DNA of 64,000 nucleotides from Setophaga petechia (taxonomy: Eukaryota > Chordata > Aves > Passeriformes > Parulidae), in NCBI GenBank assembly GCA_024362935.1, contig JANCRA010000014.1:15596758-15660757 (forward strand). Reading direction: 5' to 3'. The position numbers and the translations under genes are program-made. Below are positions 1-13,500 of this stretch, one piece after another (the stretch's first letter is position 1; the number at the start of each line of letters is the position of its first letter). The notes below the pieces were generated by a model. That model had not been told where the DNA came from, made no database searches, and saw nothing but the letters and a program-made list of their open reading frames with translations.

Positions 1-719
1 CCCTTCAGTGGGTCATCACAATTGATAAAACTAGCCTGCCTTTCCCAAAACTTTAAATAGGAGCTCAGAAATCTGGCTTTCAACTGTGTCCTATTTCCTG
101 ATTCCTGGATATAAGCCCTAAAGGACTGGAAGTGTCATAAAATTCTCATCACTTCCCTCCTCTGCTGCTCCTTGCGTACACAAACTCAGGATTTGGAGCT
201 AGCAGGAAGCTGCATCTACTCTTATTGTGTCTCTGACAAGCCATGATAACATGGCTGCTGTAAGAGCAAAATCTTAGTGAAGAACATTTGATTGGTTTGA
301 ATTCTGTAAAACATAATCAGGAAGGACATTGGTACATCACTGAGTGCCTCGAGGACAGCAGGGGCCCAAAGACTGCTAAGCAATGCACAGAAAGCACAAT
401 AAAGCCCATTAAGCTTCAGGTGAAGGAGTCAAACAAGGTCTCTAACAACTGCCTGACAACCACATTGGGCTCTTGCAATCAGATCAAAACCTGAGTATGC
501 CACCCTCTGGAACAGAGCCCTTAACTCAGGGGATGAGTCAGGTCCTGGCTCAGCCAGGGAACAGGGATCAGCACATGACTGAGGGGGGGATGTAATATCT
601 TCATGCTGTAAAAATATCATTTTTGGTGTAAAATAGCATCATTATGCCTTATAGGAAATTCACCTTGAATACATGCTGCTTATTGTAGCACATGTGCTAT
701 TTCCCAGTATTAATGTCAT
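1..719. other. AT-rich non-coding DNA, nothing recognised
   Basis: Two short open frames (68 and 63 codons, opposite strands, overlapping) occur here, but neither has a recognisable motif and they read like chance. No repeat family, RNA gene or promoter was recognised. Confidence 0.6.
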
Positions 720-993
720 GCCTGGGTGGATAAAAAGGACTACAGCATCTTCCAAAGCCTTAGCAAAGGTAAGCAACAAGACAAAACACACACTATTTTC
801 ATCTAGGCAGGTGACATGGGTCGCCTCTAAACTTTTCCTCCTAGATTAGTGCAAGGCCATGGCTGAAAAAAAGAAAGAGAAAGGAAAAAAAGGAAAATTT
901 TGGAAAACCATATGAAAGAGTTGTAAAGCAGTATGGAAAAGGAAGTCTATAAGGGAAAAATACATCAGCATCTTCAGACACTTTGTGTGTTAA
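720..993 (+). other. Speculative mini-gene: TATA-like box, short intron, Lys-rich mini-ORF broken by a stop
   Basis: Seen: a TATA-like 'GATAAAAAGG' at 729-738, then a 5' splice-site match 'AAAG|GTAAGC' with GT at 769-770. A pyrimidine-rich 3' splice-site match 'cttttcctcctag' ends at 844. Soon after comes an ATG at 859 in a strong Kozak context (GCCATGG). The frame reads MAEKKKEKGKKGKFWKTI, stops at TGA 913-915, and then stays open in the same frame for 25 more K/R-rich codons to TAA at 991-993. A TATA box, tiny non-coding exon 1 and coding exon 2 is the layout of avian epidermal-differentiation-complex genes, but I recognise no family here. Problems: the implied intron is only 76 bp, exon 1 would be about 10 nt if transcription starts 25-30 bp after the TATA box, and no AATAAA follows closely. 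It may be a decayed gene or coincidence. Confidence 0.2.
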
Positions 994-1777
994 GGAACTT
1001 GACACAAATGATATCAAACAAGTTAATGAAATTCATTCCCAAAATTTAAGTGGAACTAGCATTCCACCCCCTTATCCATAATAACAGGTACAAGGACACT
1101 GATTTGCAGTGATTTCTCAAATAAGTGCCATGTCCATCACAGAAATACTCCTTGAGGACTTCATAAGGGTATTGATATTAACTTCCTTCAGCTGTGTTTC
1201 TTGCCCTAAGGGCAAATAACATAATTGCACAGCAACATACATTTGGGCTCAGCTTGCTGGGTTTGTACAGTTCTGCACTTTCCTATTGTTTCATTGTACA
1301 AGATGTCATTGCACCACTTTGATAACATGTCTGAGTATATCAAAGGCCAAGGGAATTCTGTTAGGTAAACACATCATTTATTACCATATACAGCAATGAT
1401 TACCTGACATCAAAGCTCATCTAGGAGCCTGCTGTGTGACTGTGGAGGAGGGCTCCCTGCTAAAAAGCCCAATCGATTGACAGCAGTGTGGAGCAGAGGC
1501 AGGGGTGGCAAGGGGCTTCCATCAATACCTTCACCACAGCAAGGGAAGAGTCTGCCACTCAACAGGACTTCAGTTTGGATCCTGTCCCCATCTCCAAAAC
1601 TGCAACACAACCATGGCCATGGCTCTCTCAGGAGGGGTCAGAACTGTTCTGCCTGGCTTATTAGAACCAAAACTTGAGACCAGAGGATGGAGCTGCCTGC
1701 AGTCACAGTGAAGGCACACACTCTGTCACAATGTCCACCAGATCTATCCAGGCAGAGGATTACAGGATTTAGAGAAG
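994..1777. other. Unique non-coding DNA, nothing recognised
   Basis: Short overlapping frames lie on both strands near 1410-1711, in a slightly GC-richer patch containing the palindrome CCATGGCCATGG at 1613-1624. No repeat or gene signature was seen. Confidence 0.6.
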
Positions 1778-1905
1778 ATCATAGAATCCTGCAATGCTAA
1801 AGGGTTAGAATGGACCTTAAAGTTCATCTAGTCCCAAACCCCTACCTCCCACTAGAACAGGCCTTATCCAGCCCAGCCTTGATCTACCAGGGTTGGGATA
1901 TCCAC
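1778..1905 (-). mobile_element. CR1 LINE fragment, 3' end, reverse orientation
   Basis: The plus strand starts with 'atcATAGAATCctgcaatg' and continues through 'ggaccttaaagttcatctag', 'acctcccactaga' and 'ccagccttgatctaccaggg'. This follows, in order, the complement of the 3' terminal part of avian CR1 (consensus known from memory: ...GGACCTTAAAGATCATCTAGTTCC..., ...ACCTCCCACTAGACCAGG...). The LINE therefore runs on the minus strand with its 3' end at 1778. It is 5'-truncated, as CR1 copies usually are, and clearly diverged, so it is an older insertion. Its inner boundary is uncertain: similarity fades after about 1905. No coding part of the reverse transcriptase is present. Confidence 0.85.
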
Positions 1906-4900
1906 ATAAAACCTTTCTTACCTTTCTTGAAAACAGTGGCCCAAAAGCACACAGAATAACCAAAGTTACCATGGGACTACCAGGAAGGACTATTCTGGAG
2001 ATTTAAGGGGAGGTTAATAAAGAGCATCATTGTGCATTTGAAAAGTTAAGCTACTTTTCCATGTAATCAGATTCAAGTTTGTTATCAGAGAGGAGTTATG
2101 AAACACAAGTGACATACACAGGCAACTGTGTTCTACACAAAACTATATGCAAATATGAAAAGTTTCCCAGTGCATTGAAGTGGTACCCCAAGCAGGTACT
2201 AACCTGTACAGTTTGCATGTAGGTAAAAATAGGCAAAATTATCATCTCACCTTTGGCTCCACAGTAATTCTCTTCAGATTCAGGATTTCTCTCACGAGTC
2301 AGAAGAAGAAACTCTCCTGTGCCAACACAGTGAATTCTCCCATCCCTGCCTTTTGACTGTCCAACAATCAGGAGGAACAGCTCCTGTTTCACCAGACATT
2401 ATGCTCTAAACTGAAAATATCACTCCAAAAGGGCAGTTGAAGACAACATCACTTAAAGTGAAATACATTCAAGAAAAATCTTTGAGGACACATACAAAAC
2501 ATAAGCTTCGTATGTCTAAAAAGAAAATTTTTGGACACAAAGCAACCTTTGTTGCAGAAAAAAACTTGTTCTGTTGTTTGCAGAAAAAAACTCCACCCAA
2601 ATATTAAAAAAAACCCCAAATTCTGATTAATAAAATTCACTATAACCAAATATCCTATTATCACAATGATGTCAGGTTTTTGTAAGCAAAGGTATACCTG
2701 AGCCAAAATGCAGCCTGAAAAAACTCTCAATGCAATGAGAACTTTGAATTTGGGGCCTGATAAAATGAAAATCCTACCCTGATAGGGTAAGAAATGAGGA
2801 AGGCTCCATTACATGGGAAAAATATGTTCAGACTGCGGTCAGGAATTTTTTGGATGGGTTTCAAAGAGGGGTAGTGGAAAAGAGTTAAAGGAGGGAAACA
2901 ATAAAGGTAGCTCAGGTGACAGGAATAAAGGAAATGGGTGAGAATTCTAGTAAGAATAGAAAGCAAAATATGGTATCTGCTGATATGAAGAACAGAAACG
3001 AGGTTTGATGAAAACTTTCTTTAAAAAGAAGGAAAAAAGAGCCAAATTTATAAAGCCTAAAGTATATGACAGGGAGAGCTGTAGGATGGAGAAGCAGCAT
3101 TATTTGGCCCTGCCTGTGAGCAGAACAGGCAAGCTTTGACTAAGCAGGAAGAGTGTATTGGGAAATCTATTTATTTTCTTCTGTGGGCTTTTTACATTGT
3201 GTGCTCTCAGCTCAATATGTGTATTGGCTATTATTGCATTCTTTCTGTATTATTCTTAATTTCTGAAAGGGGCTGGTGTTGTTTTTTGGGAACCTAAGCC
3301 ACAGCTGCAAGACAACATGAAATCTATACAGAAAGCAATAGAAAGAATCTCCAAAAACTAACTACTCCATGGCCTTCCTCTTCAAGAGGAGGAAAACTCA
3401 GACAAATAAATTCTCTTCAGCTCAGCTGTAATTTCTTTCAAACACATCCTTGATCACTTCCACTCTCCCATTTCTTTAGGCATTGTACAGACAAGCTCTT
3501 CATACAGAATAGTTGATCTCTTCCCTCCTGCATTCAGCAATCCTCCAGTAAGATTACTAATATACAAGGTCTATGGGTCAGCTCAATAATGACATATTGC
3601 TGCTCAAAATATAGAAAAATTACAGTTTTCATAAAAGTAGAAATTTCAGATCTCCCAGAACAAGACCTCCCAGAAGGGATAAATTCTATTATTAGACTAT
3701 AAGCTGGGATATAGACATTTTCACCAATATTTAAGGCCCAACGTTAGTCACCACACACAATCTGGGTAAGACTCTGGCAGGAGGGTAAATATGGCAATCT
3801 AAAACCTTTCCCTTTTTTTTTTTTTTTGCCATAGTAAGCTCATTCCTCTCAAGAAAAGGCAGGAATTGCAATAGCTTTTGAGACAGTATCTTTAAAGTAT
3901 TAACATTTTTCTTTATAATGGACTGAGTGTTCTAAAAAGAAGGCAAGGAAAATAAAGTAGAAGCAAAAAAAGTCTTGAGACAAAAGGGAGGAGAATACAT
4001 ATTTCTTAGATATATATATCTATAGTAAGGTAATTTATGACACATGCATGCATGCAGAGACTGTAGAAGCCACCAGTATTCAATCAGAATTGTGGCCTCT
4101 CAGTAAAGAAAAAATAAAAGAAAACTCCAAACAACAACAAAGTAGGTTGAGAGGATTCTGGAAGTCAATGTACTCATCTAGCAGCAGGAATGAGAGAAAA
4201 GAATCCTTAGCAAAGTACTAAAAATTTGTAGAGGGTTGGGGCAGAGAGAAATCCTGCAATGTAGTTACTTTGGTATGTAAAATTCTCATACAACTTGTAG
4301 AAATTGATGCTTTTTTCCAGTAGATGCCAGTTTACTAAACCAACAACTGGCTTATCTCGATGTGCCATAACATTGACAGTGAGATGTCCACTATTATTAA
4401 ATATCTCATATCAATTATACCATGAAGAAGAAAAAAGAGGATAAGACACACTGTGAGTGATCCACCAAGAAAATATATAAGCTGATTAGCATTTTCTTAA
4501 TGTGGGAGAGAGTACTCATTGTTGTAACTAAACATGAGATGTGTTGTTAGAGAGAATAAATTGAATTTATGGAATTGAACAATATGAGAAGAAATATTCT
4601 TCTAGAATTAGGAAGTCATATTTTCATTCTTGATTAAAATAATGTGCTAACTAGCATCCATTACTGCTGCTTATATATGAAGTTTATGGTGACTATTCAC
4701 ACACTGCAAGCTATGGAAACTTAAGTTCAGCTCAATATTTCTGGACAATCAGTAGGCAGACAAGAGCTATAAATGCATATTCTTTGCAAGGACAGAAATA
4801 GCCAAACAGATGAAACTGTGCTGGCACAAAAGAAGCACAGTATTATTATGTTTTAAATATGCTAATATGCGTGTATAGTGTTACACTCAGCTGTAAAGGA

Positions 4901-5363
4901 ATTTATTAGCCTTGGTTTCTTAATGACTATAATCTACATTCAGAGTGAATCAGGCTGAATCCATCCCATAGAAGTGTTTGTGAACTTCTGTTGACATCTC
5001 AGCTGCACAGATCACAGCATGTGGCCCCGCATGTTTATTTCCTGAGTGACCCATCAATTGATTCATCAGCTTCCTGGAGCACATCTACATTTCCAGGGAA
5101 GCTGTCCTACTGCTGCAGGACGGGATGCTGGGGCATCAGGAGTGCTGCTGGCCCTATAGAAAAGAGTGATAATGGCAAATGCCACAGAATGTTCAAGATG
5201 GACTAAACCAAATAAAGAGCAATCTAACTACCTGAATGTATTCTTTCCAGCAATCTCCCACCACTGTAAGACAGAAAATGTTCTGTGTCCTCTTTGGCAA
5301 ATAAGCTTGTGTGAGCTGAAAAATTAACATTGTATAAAACAATGGAGAAAACATAGAAAAGCC
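1906..5363. other. AT-rich non-coding DNA with simple tracts
   Basis: This holds a 15-T run at 3813-3827, the palindrome 'tagatatatatatcta' at 4008-4023 and a short CATG tandem near 4043-4055. Minus-strand frames of 62-98 codons at 2096-3100 are rich in F/L/S from A-rich DNA and show no domain. No gene or recognised transposon was seen. Confidence 0.55.
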
Positions 5364-5430
5364 ATTGGGCCCGAATCACAGCAGTCAGCAGGAGTTTCCC
5401 TCAGATAGCAACACACTTGGATCATGCCTT
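5364..5430. repeat. Possible ancient palindromic amniote repeat (decayed)
   Basis: The pattern 'attgGGCCcgaatcacagc', 'caggagtttccctcaga', 'ttggatcatgcctt' resembles from memory the old sauropsid interspersed repeat whose copies read GGGCCTGATTCA...GGGAGTTT(G)CCTCAG...GGATCAGGCC. The match is short and decayed. It could be coincidence. Confidence 0.3.
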
Positions 5431-7488
5431 ATAAAAGTGAATTTTTATTAAACTAATTATCTCAAGACCTTGAAAAGATGTAGAGCAGTCTTTGCTATTT
5501 CGTTTTCATTTTACTGGAAGTAGTAAATGAGAAACATTTCCCGCACACTTTATTGAATGTGTTTGTGCTTAGAGCTCAAAAAGGATATGCTGCAAGGTAC
5601 CCAGGGCCTTTTATAAGATGTTATCGACCTTTTGGGAGCAAAAGTTAAGAGGAAGAAAAGACTCAGAGAAAGAGAGACAGAGGGACAGCAACTGGCCAGC
5701 TCTGTCATTAGCATAGATGGTGGCCAAGGAAAGCATCCCGTGCAATTAACAATGCACAGCTGTGGTCACACCAAGTCTCTTCTGTGCAAGAGCAGAAGTT
5801 TATACAGCTGCTACCAGCTACTCTGGAGTCACAAATGCAAACACAGGATTGCATTATGTTTACAAATTTCCTGCAGAACCTCCTGAAATTGTATGGATTA
5901 TATTACAGTCACTCAGAGCCTGATGACAAATTACTGTAGATTAATCTCTGCTTTAAAAATTTGTGGAGCTTTTAAGAAAGTGTACATAAAACAAGCTGCT
6001 AGTTGCTTTTCACTGTTTATAATGATTCCTTTTAAAATCCAAAGTTTAGAAGTGTTACAGGGCATGCTACTGGGCTTTCATTCATTAGACTAATAAAACT
6101 CCATAAAGTTGACTGTTGCTGCCAGAGGGTATTGCTCCTTTCTGACAGGTACAGTGACAGGCACAAATTTTCTATCTCTGAATAGTATTATAGACACTAT
6201 CAACTGAGACAAAGAGAGCAAAATGTATGACAATCATTCAGCCTCACAGCAAAGAGATTTGTAGCTCTCTGCTAAGTATGCTTCCCAACAAACAGACTAT
6301 GTTGTCCTAGGGCTACATGGAGGAGTTATATTTTCTTTGAAAATTCAAGGACGTTTGGTTTGTTTTCACTCCACTTGAATGATTGTTTTGTTTGTCTGTT
6401 ACAGCTAAACAGGTGTGGGGTCCAGGCTTTTTATTTTTGCCAGCAAAATAACTATCAACTGACCATTTGTTCTAGAACACTAACAATATAATTTGCAGTA
6501 AATACTTTAAATAAACATTTTTCTCAGGTCTGTTTTCAAAATTCCAATAAATAATATTCAGAAATGAATGCAACTCCCTCTCCCTCACTCAGTACTGGCA
6601 TTTCTAAAATGCTTTTCCCAGTGATAAAACGGAAAAACCTTGGGACTGGTCCAGAGAGGACAGGCAAATGTCCTTTTTTCCTCTGAAGTTTAATCATTGG
6701 CTTCTGAGCCAGAACACCCCTTTAGATGTCCCAATAAAGAAAAACAAAAGAACTCATTTTGTTAAAGATGAGCATTGTTAGGGGTAGACGATGGTTGCAG
6801 GACTTTGCAAGGATGTTTCCCAGGCCTTGGATCATTCCTTGCATTACTCCTCAGACCATTTCCCCTCTTGATGACCCCATGGCAGCTAATCTGGGGTCTT
6901 CTAGCTGGTGACTGGAAACACCACAGTGGCTTCTGGGAGAGGATGAAGTTCTTGACCTCCCTGGGCTGGGTCCAGTAAGGAATAAAAAGATGGTGAGTTG
7001 AGGCCAGTCCCCCCTTGCTGTGTCCCCCTGAGGACACAGATCTCTGTAGGGGCAGGACTTTTTCATACTGCCTTTTTCTAGAGCCATGTGAGCTGAAATC
7101 CAGTAGTCCAAAGAGAGAAGATGCATGGGCTGCTTGCAGGAGATCACCCCAGCTGGGTGGACACATGCTCTGTCTGACAAAGGAGTAGAACTTTTTAAAT
7201 TGCTGTTTTTATTTGAAGAGATCACTATCAGCAGTGTGTTCATGAGAACTCCCTTACTGAGCCAGATCCAATGTTATTCTTTCTTGGTATCTGTTTTCCA
7301 GTATTCAGACAGTCTAAAAAAGTTTAAGAGCTCGACAAATGTATATAACATTTTTTTAATAATTCTTCAAACCTCCAACTATTTTTAGCTTAGAGGACTT
7401 TGTAAGGTAGTTATGGTGATGTTATTTGTGATCACCAATAGATTTTTCTCCTTTGCCTTTCAAGTCTTGCTTTAAATCCACATAAACT
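5431..7488. other. Unique non-coding DNA; GC-richer ORF-bearing patch at 6750-7250
   Basis: The 5440-5640 stretch keeps a few CpGs amid TAAT-type motifs. The 6750-7250 stretch is GC-richer than its surroundings and carries overlapping frames: 134 and 130 codons on the minus strand, 67 and 87 on the plus. None has a recognisable motif. No LTR ends, poly-A tail or target-site duplication was found around it. Confidence 0.45.
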
Positions 7489-7540
7489 TTTAGCACCCAT
7501 GGCATCCTCTCAGAAAGAATTCCACAGTTTAACTAAATAT
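7489..7540 (-). mobile_element. Ancient CR1/L3-like LINE remnant, reverse orientation
   Basis: The segment 'ttagcacccatggcatcctc' followed by 'gaattccacagtttaacta' matches in order a block I know from old amniote CR1-type LINEs (complement form: ...CACCCATGACATCCTGTGGCAATGAATTCCACAGTTTAACTATG...). About 50 bp are recognisable. Flanking sequence up to roughly 7620 may belong to the same copy but is too diverged to assign. Confidence 0.45.
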
Positions 7541-10500
7541 TGATGCTACTACAATGTTCTGCTACTCATTTACCTGTCTCCAGCCTTGTTTGATGCCTCC
7601 AGCTCTTCTTTAGAAAATATGGAGGTTAATTTCTCCCAGGCATTTCTTTCCAACTCTTACTTTATTCTTGAGATTTGAGTAATGGAAATTCATACAGTAT
7701 TCAATATCTTTATGCTGCAGTGAGACTCAAATGACAAAAACTATCACAATTAGAGGGTGGAAATCCATAGAGCTGGAAATTCATCATTTCCTCTGTGAGC
7801 AGACTTCAATCCTCTCTGATTAAATCTAAATTACAACAACTCTGCAAACATCAAGGTTGTCCCAGCTGCTGACACTCTTTCCAGAAAAGAATTCTTCAGC
7901 CCACTGTTGTACCCAGATTCACCCTTTTGACTTTCAACACTGACTGCTAAGGTCACTTCTAGATTATCCTGTTGGTGCAGAGGCTAATTCTAAGTTCCCT
8001 TATAATTCACTTTCCCTAAAATTATCCTCAAGCCTTCCAAAAGCTCCCATTCTTTGATTCAATTCACGATTATTGGCACTAGAGCTTGGTTCATCAGTAA
8101 CTATATTGTGGTTTACTGGCAGCAACTCCATTTATTATCCAGGCATAATCAAAAAATTTCTCTTTTTTTCCCCCCTCTGTTTTCATTGTATTTAGCTTTC
8201 AGTCTTATGTAATTTGAAATTCCAAGCTGGAAATTGGAATTCTACTAGGCAATGGCTGCTGTTACTGACATTCAGGGATTTCCCAAGTCTACTACACTCA
8301 AAAAGGGACCACAAAATGGAACCACCAATGTTAAGAGAGGATATAAACTCCATGCTCTTGTTACTAAATTTCCAACATTTTTTAACAAAACACTGAGCTA
8401 ATGGTGAAAACATTGAATACTGAATTAACTAAATAAATACAAGAGTAGAATGACAATGGATTCTTTACAAAATCAAAGAAAGAATAAAACTATAATGCAT
8501 TCAAAAGTTTGACTACTAAAAAACATTTTCTAATAGCCATCACCAAGATATAGCACTAAACAACATTGCCACACTTAACCTCATTGAAACCATTAAAAAG
8601 CTGAATAATTTCTAGAAAATGCAAGCAAAGAGTTGCTTTTCTATGTGAAAATAACTTAAAAGATGCTAGATATCAGTAGTAATAGAAAATATTAAAATCC
8701 CCTGGGAGAAGTACAAGAAGAAAGCTGCCAAACCCTATTCCACCACACCCACTGCTGCAGTGGGTGGGTTCCTCACCCCAAAGGAGCTCCTGGGAATGTC
8801 AGGAAAGCACATCTCTCCTGCATGTGCAGACACAGGGGCCTTCCTTCTGCCTTTCTGGGTGCTCAGAAACACAATCCTCTCCTTCCCACCCCCTGCTCTT
8901 CATGCACACTGAGTTTCACACTGCAGGTTGCTCACCCCAGACAATGTGGATTAAACACTCAATGCTGGGGGATAGGGTTTCACTGAAATTTAATACATTT
9001 CCTGAGAAGCAGGTGTCCATATTATAAAAAGGAGCTTCAGGTGGTTATAGAAAGGAATGATCACTTAAGGAAAATTACATTTCTGTACAACCATTCTCAT
9101 AGTCAAAACATCCCAGAAACCTTTTAATGGAAACCTCCCTAATCTTTGCTGAACACTTCTGTAACATGACCAGAGAACATTTAAATGTGAATCTCTTCAG
9201 TATTTGTTCTTCTGCTGAAGGTAAGTTCCTAAGCACTAACATTCCCTAAAAATACCTTAGTGACTCAGAAAAAAAAATCAAAATGAACAAGAGGTACCAT
9301 ACTGTACACAGTTAGGGGGATTTTATGGCCTGGCTGATCCATCTCTTGAGATGGAATGGTCCATGAGGTGGGATGCCAGCTGCCCAGTCTGGCCCCATTT
9401 GAACTCTGGCAGTCTGAGGCAGCAGAGACTGTCACTGCTCATGCACCACCAGCCCCCTGCTATGTTTGTTACTCCCTCAGACCCAAGGATTCACAAACCT
9501 CTATGGAAATTATGCCCAGATTCTATTCGTTTTACTCAAAAAATCTCTTCTAATAAACAATGTACACCAGCAGCCTTGCAAAAAGCACATCAGGCTCCTT
9601 TGCAGAACACCAATCAATGAGCTTGTGTGGAGGAGAGAACTGTGTCATGTTTGTGAATAAAGCAATTTCTTTCTTTTCTTTAGTGTCTGTGTTGGAAGAA
9701 ATCACTGTGCTGATACAGTAGTTGAATTTCAATTTTAAATAAGGTGAATATTAACCCCAGCCATAAGTAAGGAATGCATCTGATAAAACAATTATTTTTC
9801 CTTATGAATCACATGTAAAATACTCATTCTGAGTCACAAGGGAGTGTTCACTGCCCACATTCATATTTGTGAATCATGTTCTCATCTTCTAGTTTCAGTC
9901 AATGCTTTGTGATCTACCTCCCTCTCTAAGTGCCAAACTAATGAAGACCACTAAGGGAATTATTATGCTTTTTTCTTATTTTTTTTCTTTTTAGCAAGAT
10001 TCCTAGTATTTTCTGATGGTATTATTTTTCTTTGGAAAAAATGTAGTCATTCAGCCCACCAAGTTTGTGTTCTGGATGGACAGAGGCCTTGCATGTGTTC
10101 ATATCTCTTCTAGTGCCTTCCAGCCCAGCCTTCTGCTCTCACTGCTCTTGGATCTGTGTGTGAAGTTGCCACAAAAGCCAGCACATCCCTGTGTGCTGTC
10201 CTTTGATGAAGGGGGTGATGGCCCCTGATTAAACTGCCTTGCTGAGCACCCTGCCACTTCTGCTGTGCCTGCTGAAGGCATTTCAGCTATGCAGGAAATA
10301 CAGAATATATATATAAATATATAATTGCATTCTTTCAGGGTTAGGACTGCAGTATAATTATTTGCATTGTTTTTCCAGGGACTACATGATAGAAATTTTA
10401 CTTCTCAGCATGCTGCTGTCCATCACTGCATATATGAAAAAAAGAAAAGGACTCAGGAGATGAAGGGATGAATTACATAGGAACCAAAAAAAGAAAAAAT

Positions 10501-13500
10501 TACTTAAAAATGGTGACTCAGGTTCAATTTATGTCAAGATGTTTGGATCCTGATCTGATTTTTTTTTTTGAGATTTAGTCACCAGTTTTAGGCTTTATAG
10601 CATTGACCATGGTACCTTCCACTGCCTTCTCCACAGTGCCTGTTCCATATGCTCAGTCAAATTGGTTTTTCCACCAATCTTCTATACTAGTTCATATTTT
10701 TAAAAAATAGTGCTTATTCAGTTGCCCTTGATCTAGATAGTTTTTTCACCCATATTTAACCCACTTGCCAAAGATTTCTTCCCTCTCCCTTCAAGAAACA
10801 AGGATTTTCTAGTGTTCTTTTTTATTAAAAAACAGGTATTTGTGCCATTTGGAAATTTAGGTGATAAGACAAAGCCCTAGAAAATAAATCAGGATAGATG
10901 GCTCCTATTTTCTTTTTTCATTTCTCTTGATTTCCCATCTTTATTTTTGAGGACATCTAAGAGAAAACACAGCAGGAGATTTTCTTCTAACAGATTTTCT
11001 GCTCTGAAAATGATGGTGTCCCTGATATACTAAAATGAATTCGAGTATTTTGTCCCTCTCCATGATATTTTAGAAGTACCAGAGACAGAGAGAAAAAGAA
11101 AAAGGGACTGGAATAGTTCAACTGTATATATGTTCAGATCCTTGTCTTTCTCTAACCCTACCCAAATTTCTCTTTGCTTACCAAGAGAAAAACTCAGCCA
11201 AAAAAGGACTGGGGCATGTTTCCTTACTACAGTAGGCCAGAATTTTGAATTTTTTTAAAAATAACATATCAGCAGGAATAATTGATGAGGACAGAAGTCA
11301 ATGACATTGCAGGTTTTTTACCTGAGAAGGAATACAAAAGCTATTAATATTCCTGTATTTCATAGTAAAACACAGAAAATTAAGTAACTTTTAGCAGTTC
11401 AGATGGTCTAGTTTGTTATCAAATATTAGGAAGACTTTTTTCTGATTCCTTTAGTATCTTCCTCCATAATCTCTGTCAAGACCTAATAGTCTAAAGGACA
11501 CTGATAGCTGCTCAAGCATGTACAGGGAGAGGGATTGGTTACTTCAGTAACATTTTGCATGGCACTTGCTCCAGATCATGTTTCCAAACATGATTTCCAT
11601 TTGGCAGACCACTTATGTATTTTGCTTACCTGTATTTGCTTACAAAAGGAATTTAAAGCTACCTCCCAGGCTTTCTCTAAGGCTCAAGGCTCATGTCTTC
11701 ATACCAAGTTACACTGGTTTAACTAAAGGTCAGATCTGAAACCAATTCACGTAGGAAATGGGTGATGTACTTATTTCACTTCAACAAGGACTATTTGGGC
11801 TCAGATCAAGTCAATTAGGAACAGGTTTAAATTAAGGTGAAAAAAGCTGATTTTAAAAGGCAATAATGATGTCTCTGGTGATTTGTCTAAGTGTAACAAA
11901 AATTGTGCAAATCCATGTGCAATCTATAAATAAAAGCTCAAATGCCCTGGGAGAATCCTTCCCACCACAGCCTATGTATGCATAAGCATGGCTTTTTGAG
12001 ATGCTGAACCATGCCTCTATCACAAAAAAAGATGATTTGCCCAATATACCTTGCTGATGACTGTTGTCTACAGTCTGCCAGTATTGCATCATTTTTATCT
12101 CATTGTGCAGTGCTCCAAGACTGTTAATGATGCCATACCAGGTTGCTGTCTGGAATTACAGTATCTCATATATTGACTTATTAGCCAACAGATCTTAAAT
12201 AATTATTCTGAACTCCTGACCACGTAGCACATTAAACTGATGAAGACATGAAATAATATGCATTTGAGGTGTCTTGAAGGGGTGCTCAGCAGTAACATGC
12301 ATCTTTTGGACTGGGAGGGAGTCAAAATGAAGTCCAATTTGCATGTTGCAAAAAGGGATTGGATGTGTAATGAGATCTGATATCTCCATTGGTATAGGAT
12401 AGTCATGGCTTTTAATAGATTATCCTAGTGTCCATACAGATATTTACAAAGACGTTGATTTCCCACATTTTTGTCCCAGTGCTCCATCCTAGCCCCTAAT
12501 GCTGATGGGCAGAAGGAGAAGCCAGCCCTCATCAATGCAGCTGATGTATAAATCATGGCAAAAACACTCCTCCAGTGACTTGGGGGCCCTGGCCCTGCTG
12601 CAGAGCCTGACACAAACACATCTGACATCCCACTGCTCCTCAGATGCAATTGCTATAGCCACTTGCAATCTTGTGATACTCACTACTTCTCCCAAGAAAT
12701 ATTAGAGGCTGCCTCATTTCTGACCATAAAGCTCAGTGTCTTGAAAACCTCAGCTCCGGAGTCTTGGAAATTAGGAGGGGGAAGGGCAAGGAAGAGAAAA
12801 GAAAGGTACCTGAGCATTCTGATGTAGAAAAATCACTCAGTTTGCAGTCTAACACTCCATTTTGAAAACAACTCCACATTAAACATGGATTTTATCAGCA
12901 TGTCATTAGGATCATATTTCTAAAATTTTGCAAGACCTGCATTCCTCTGATTTTGCCATTTAAAACCAACATAATGATGAGTTAGGCTAATTTTTTTCCT
13001 ATCCATATTGACCATGAGGCTGCATGGGAAATCAAGAGTAATTTCACACAACAGGGGATTTTGTTTTGAGAACTTCATGCATAAGGCAACAAAATTTTTT
13101 TTTTCCTAAATGTTCTCATTCTGCTTTAGCAAAAAAATCTACAAAGAGTAGAAAAATAATATATCCTATAAAATACATGGCAACAAAAAATTAAGAACAT
13201 CATCTTTCCTGTGATGTTGAGTTTTCTTTTTATTTGCCACTCTGGCTAGCAGTAAATGCTGCAGGGATAGGGAAAAATGCACATTGACAAAATAACAAAA
13301 ACTATATAACTTTATATAGTTTACTATTTAATCAGCTTCAAAGAAAAAAAAAGAGCAAAGCCAGATACTTCTTTTTAGAAGCAGCTGATGTCACTAAAAA
13401 TGGAGAAAAAATTATCATTAGAAGTACAATGATCATTAGAAGATAATGAATGTGTTCTGCTGCTGCATTCATAGAAAGACCCTAAGCACCTTCTCATTCC

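Noticed and set aside
9200..9226. 20-nt microexon candidate between CTTCAG and AAG|GTAAGT
   Set aside because: The upstream pyrimidine tract is weak and the 20-nt interval is too short to judge. Chance is likely.
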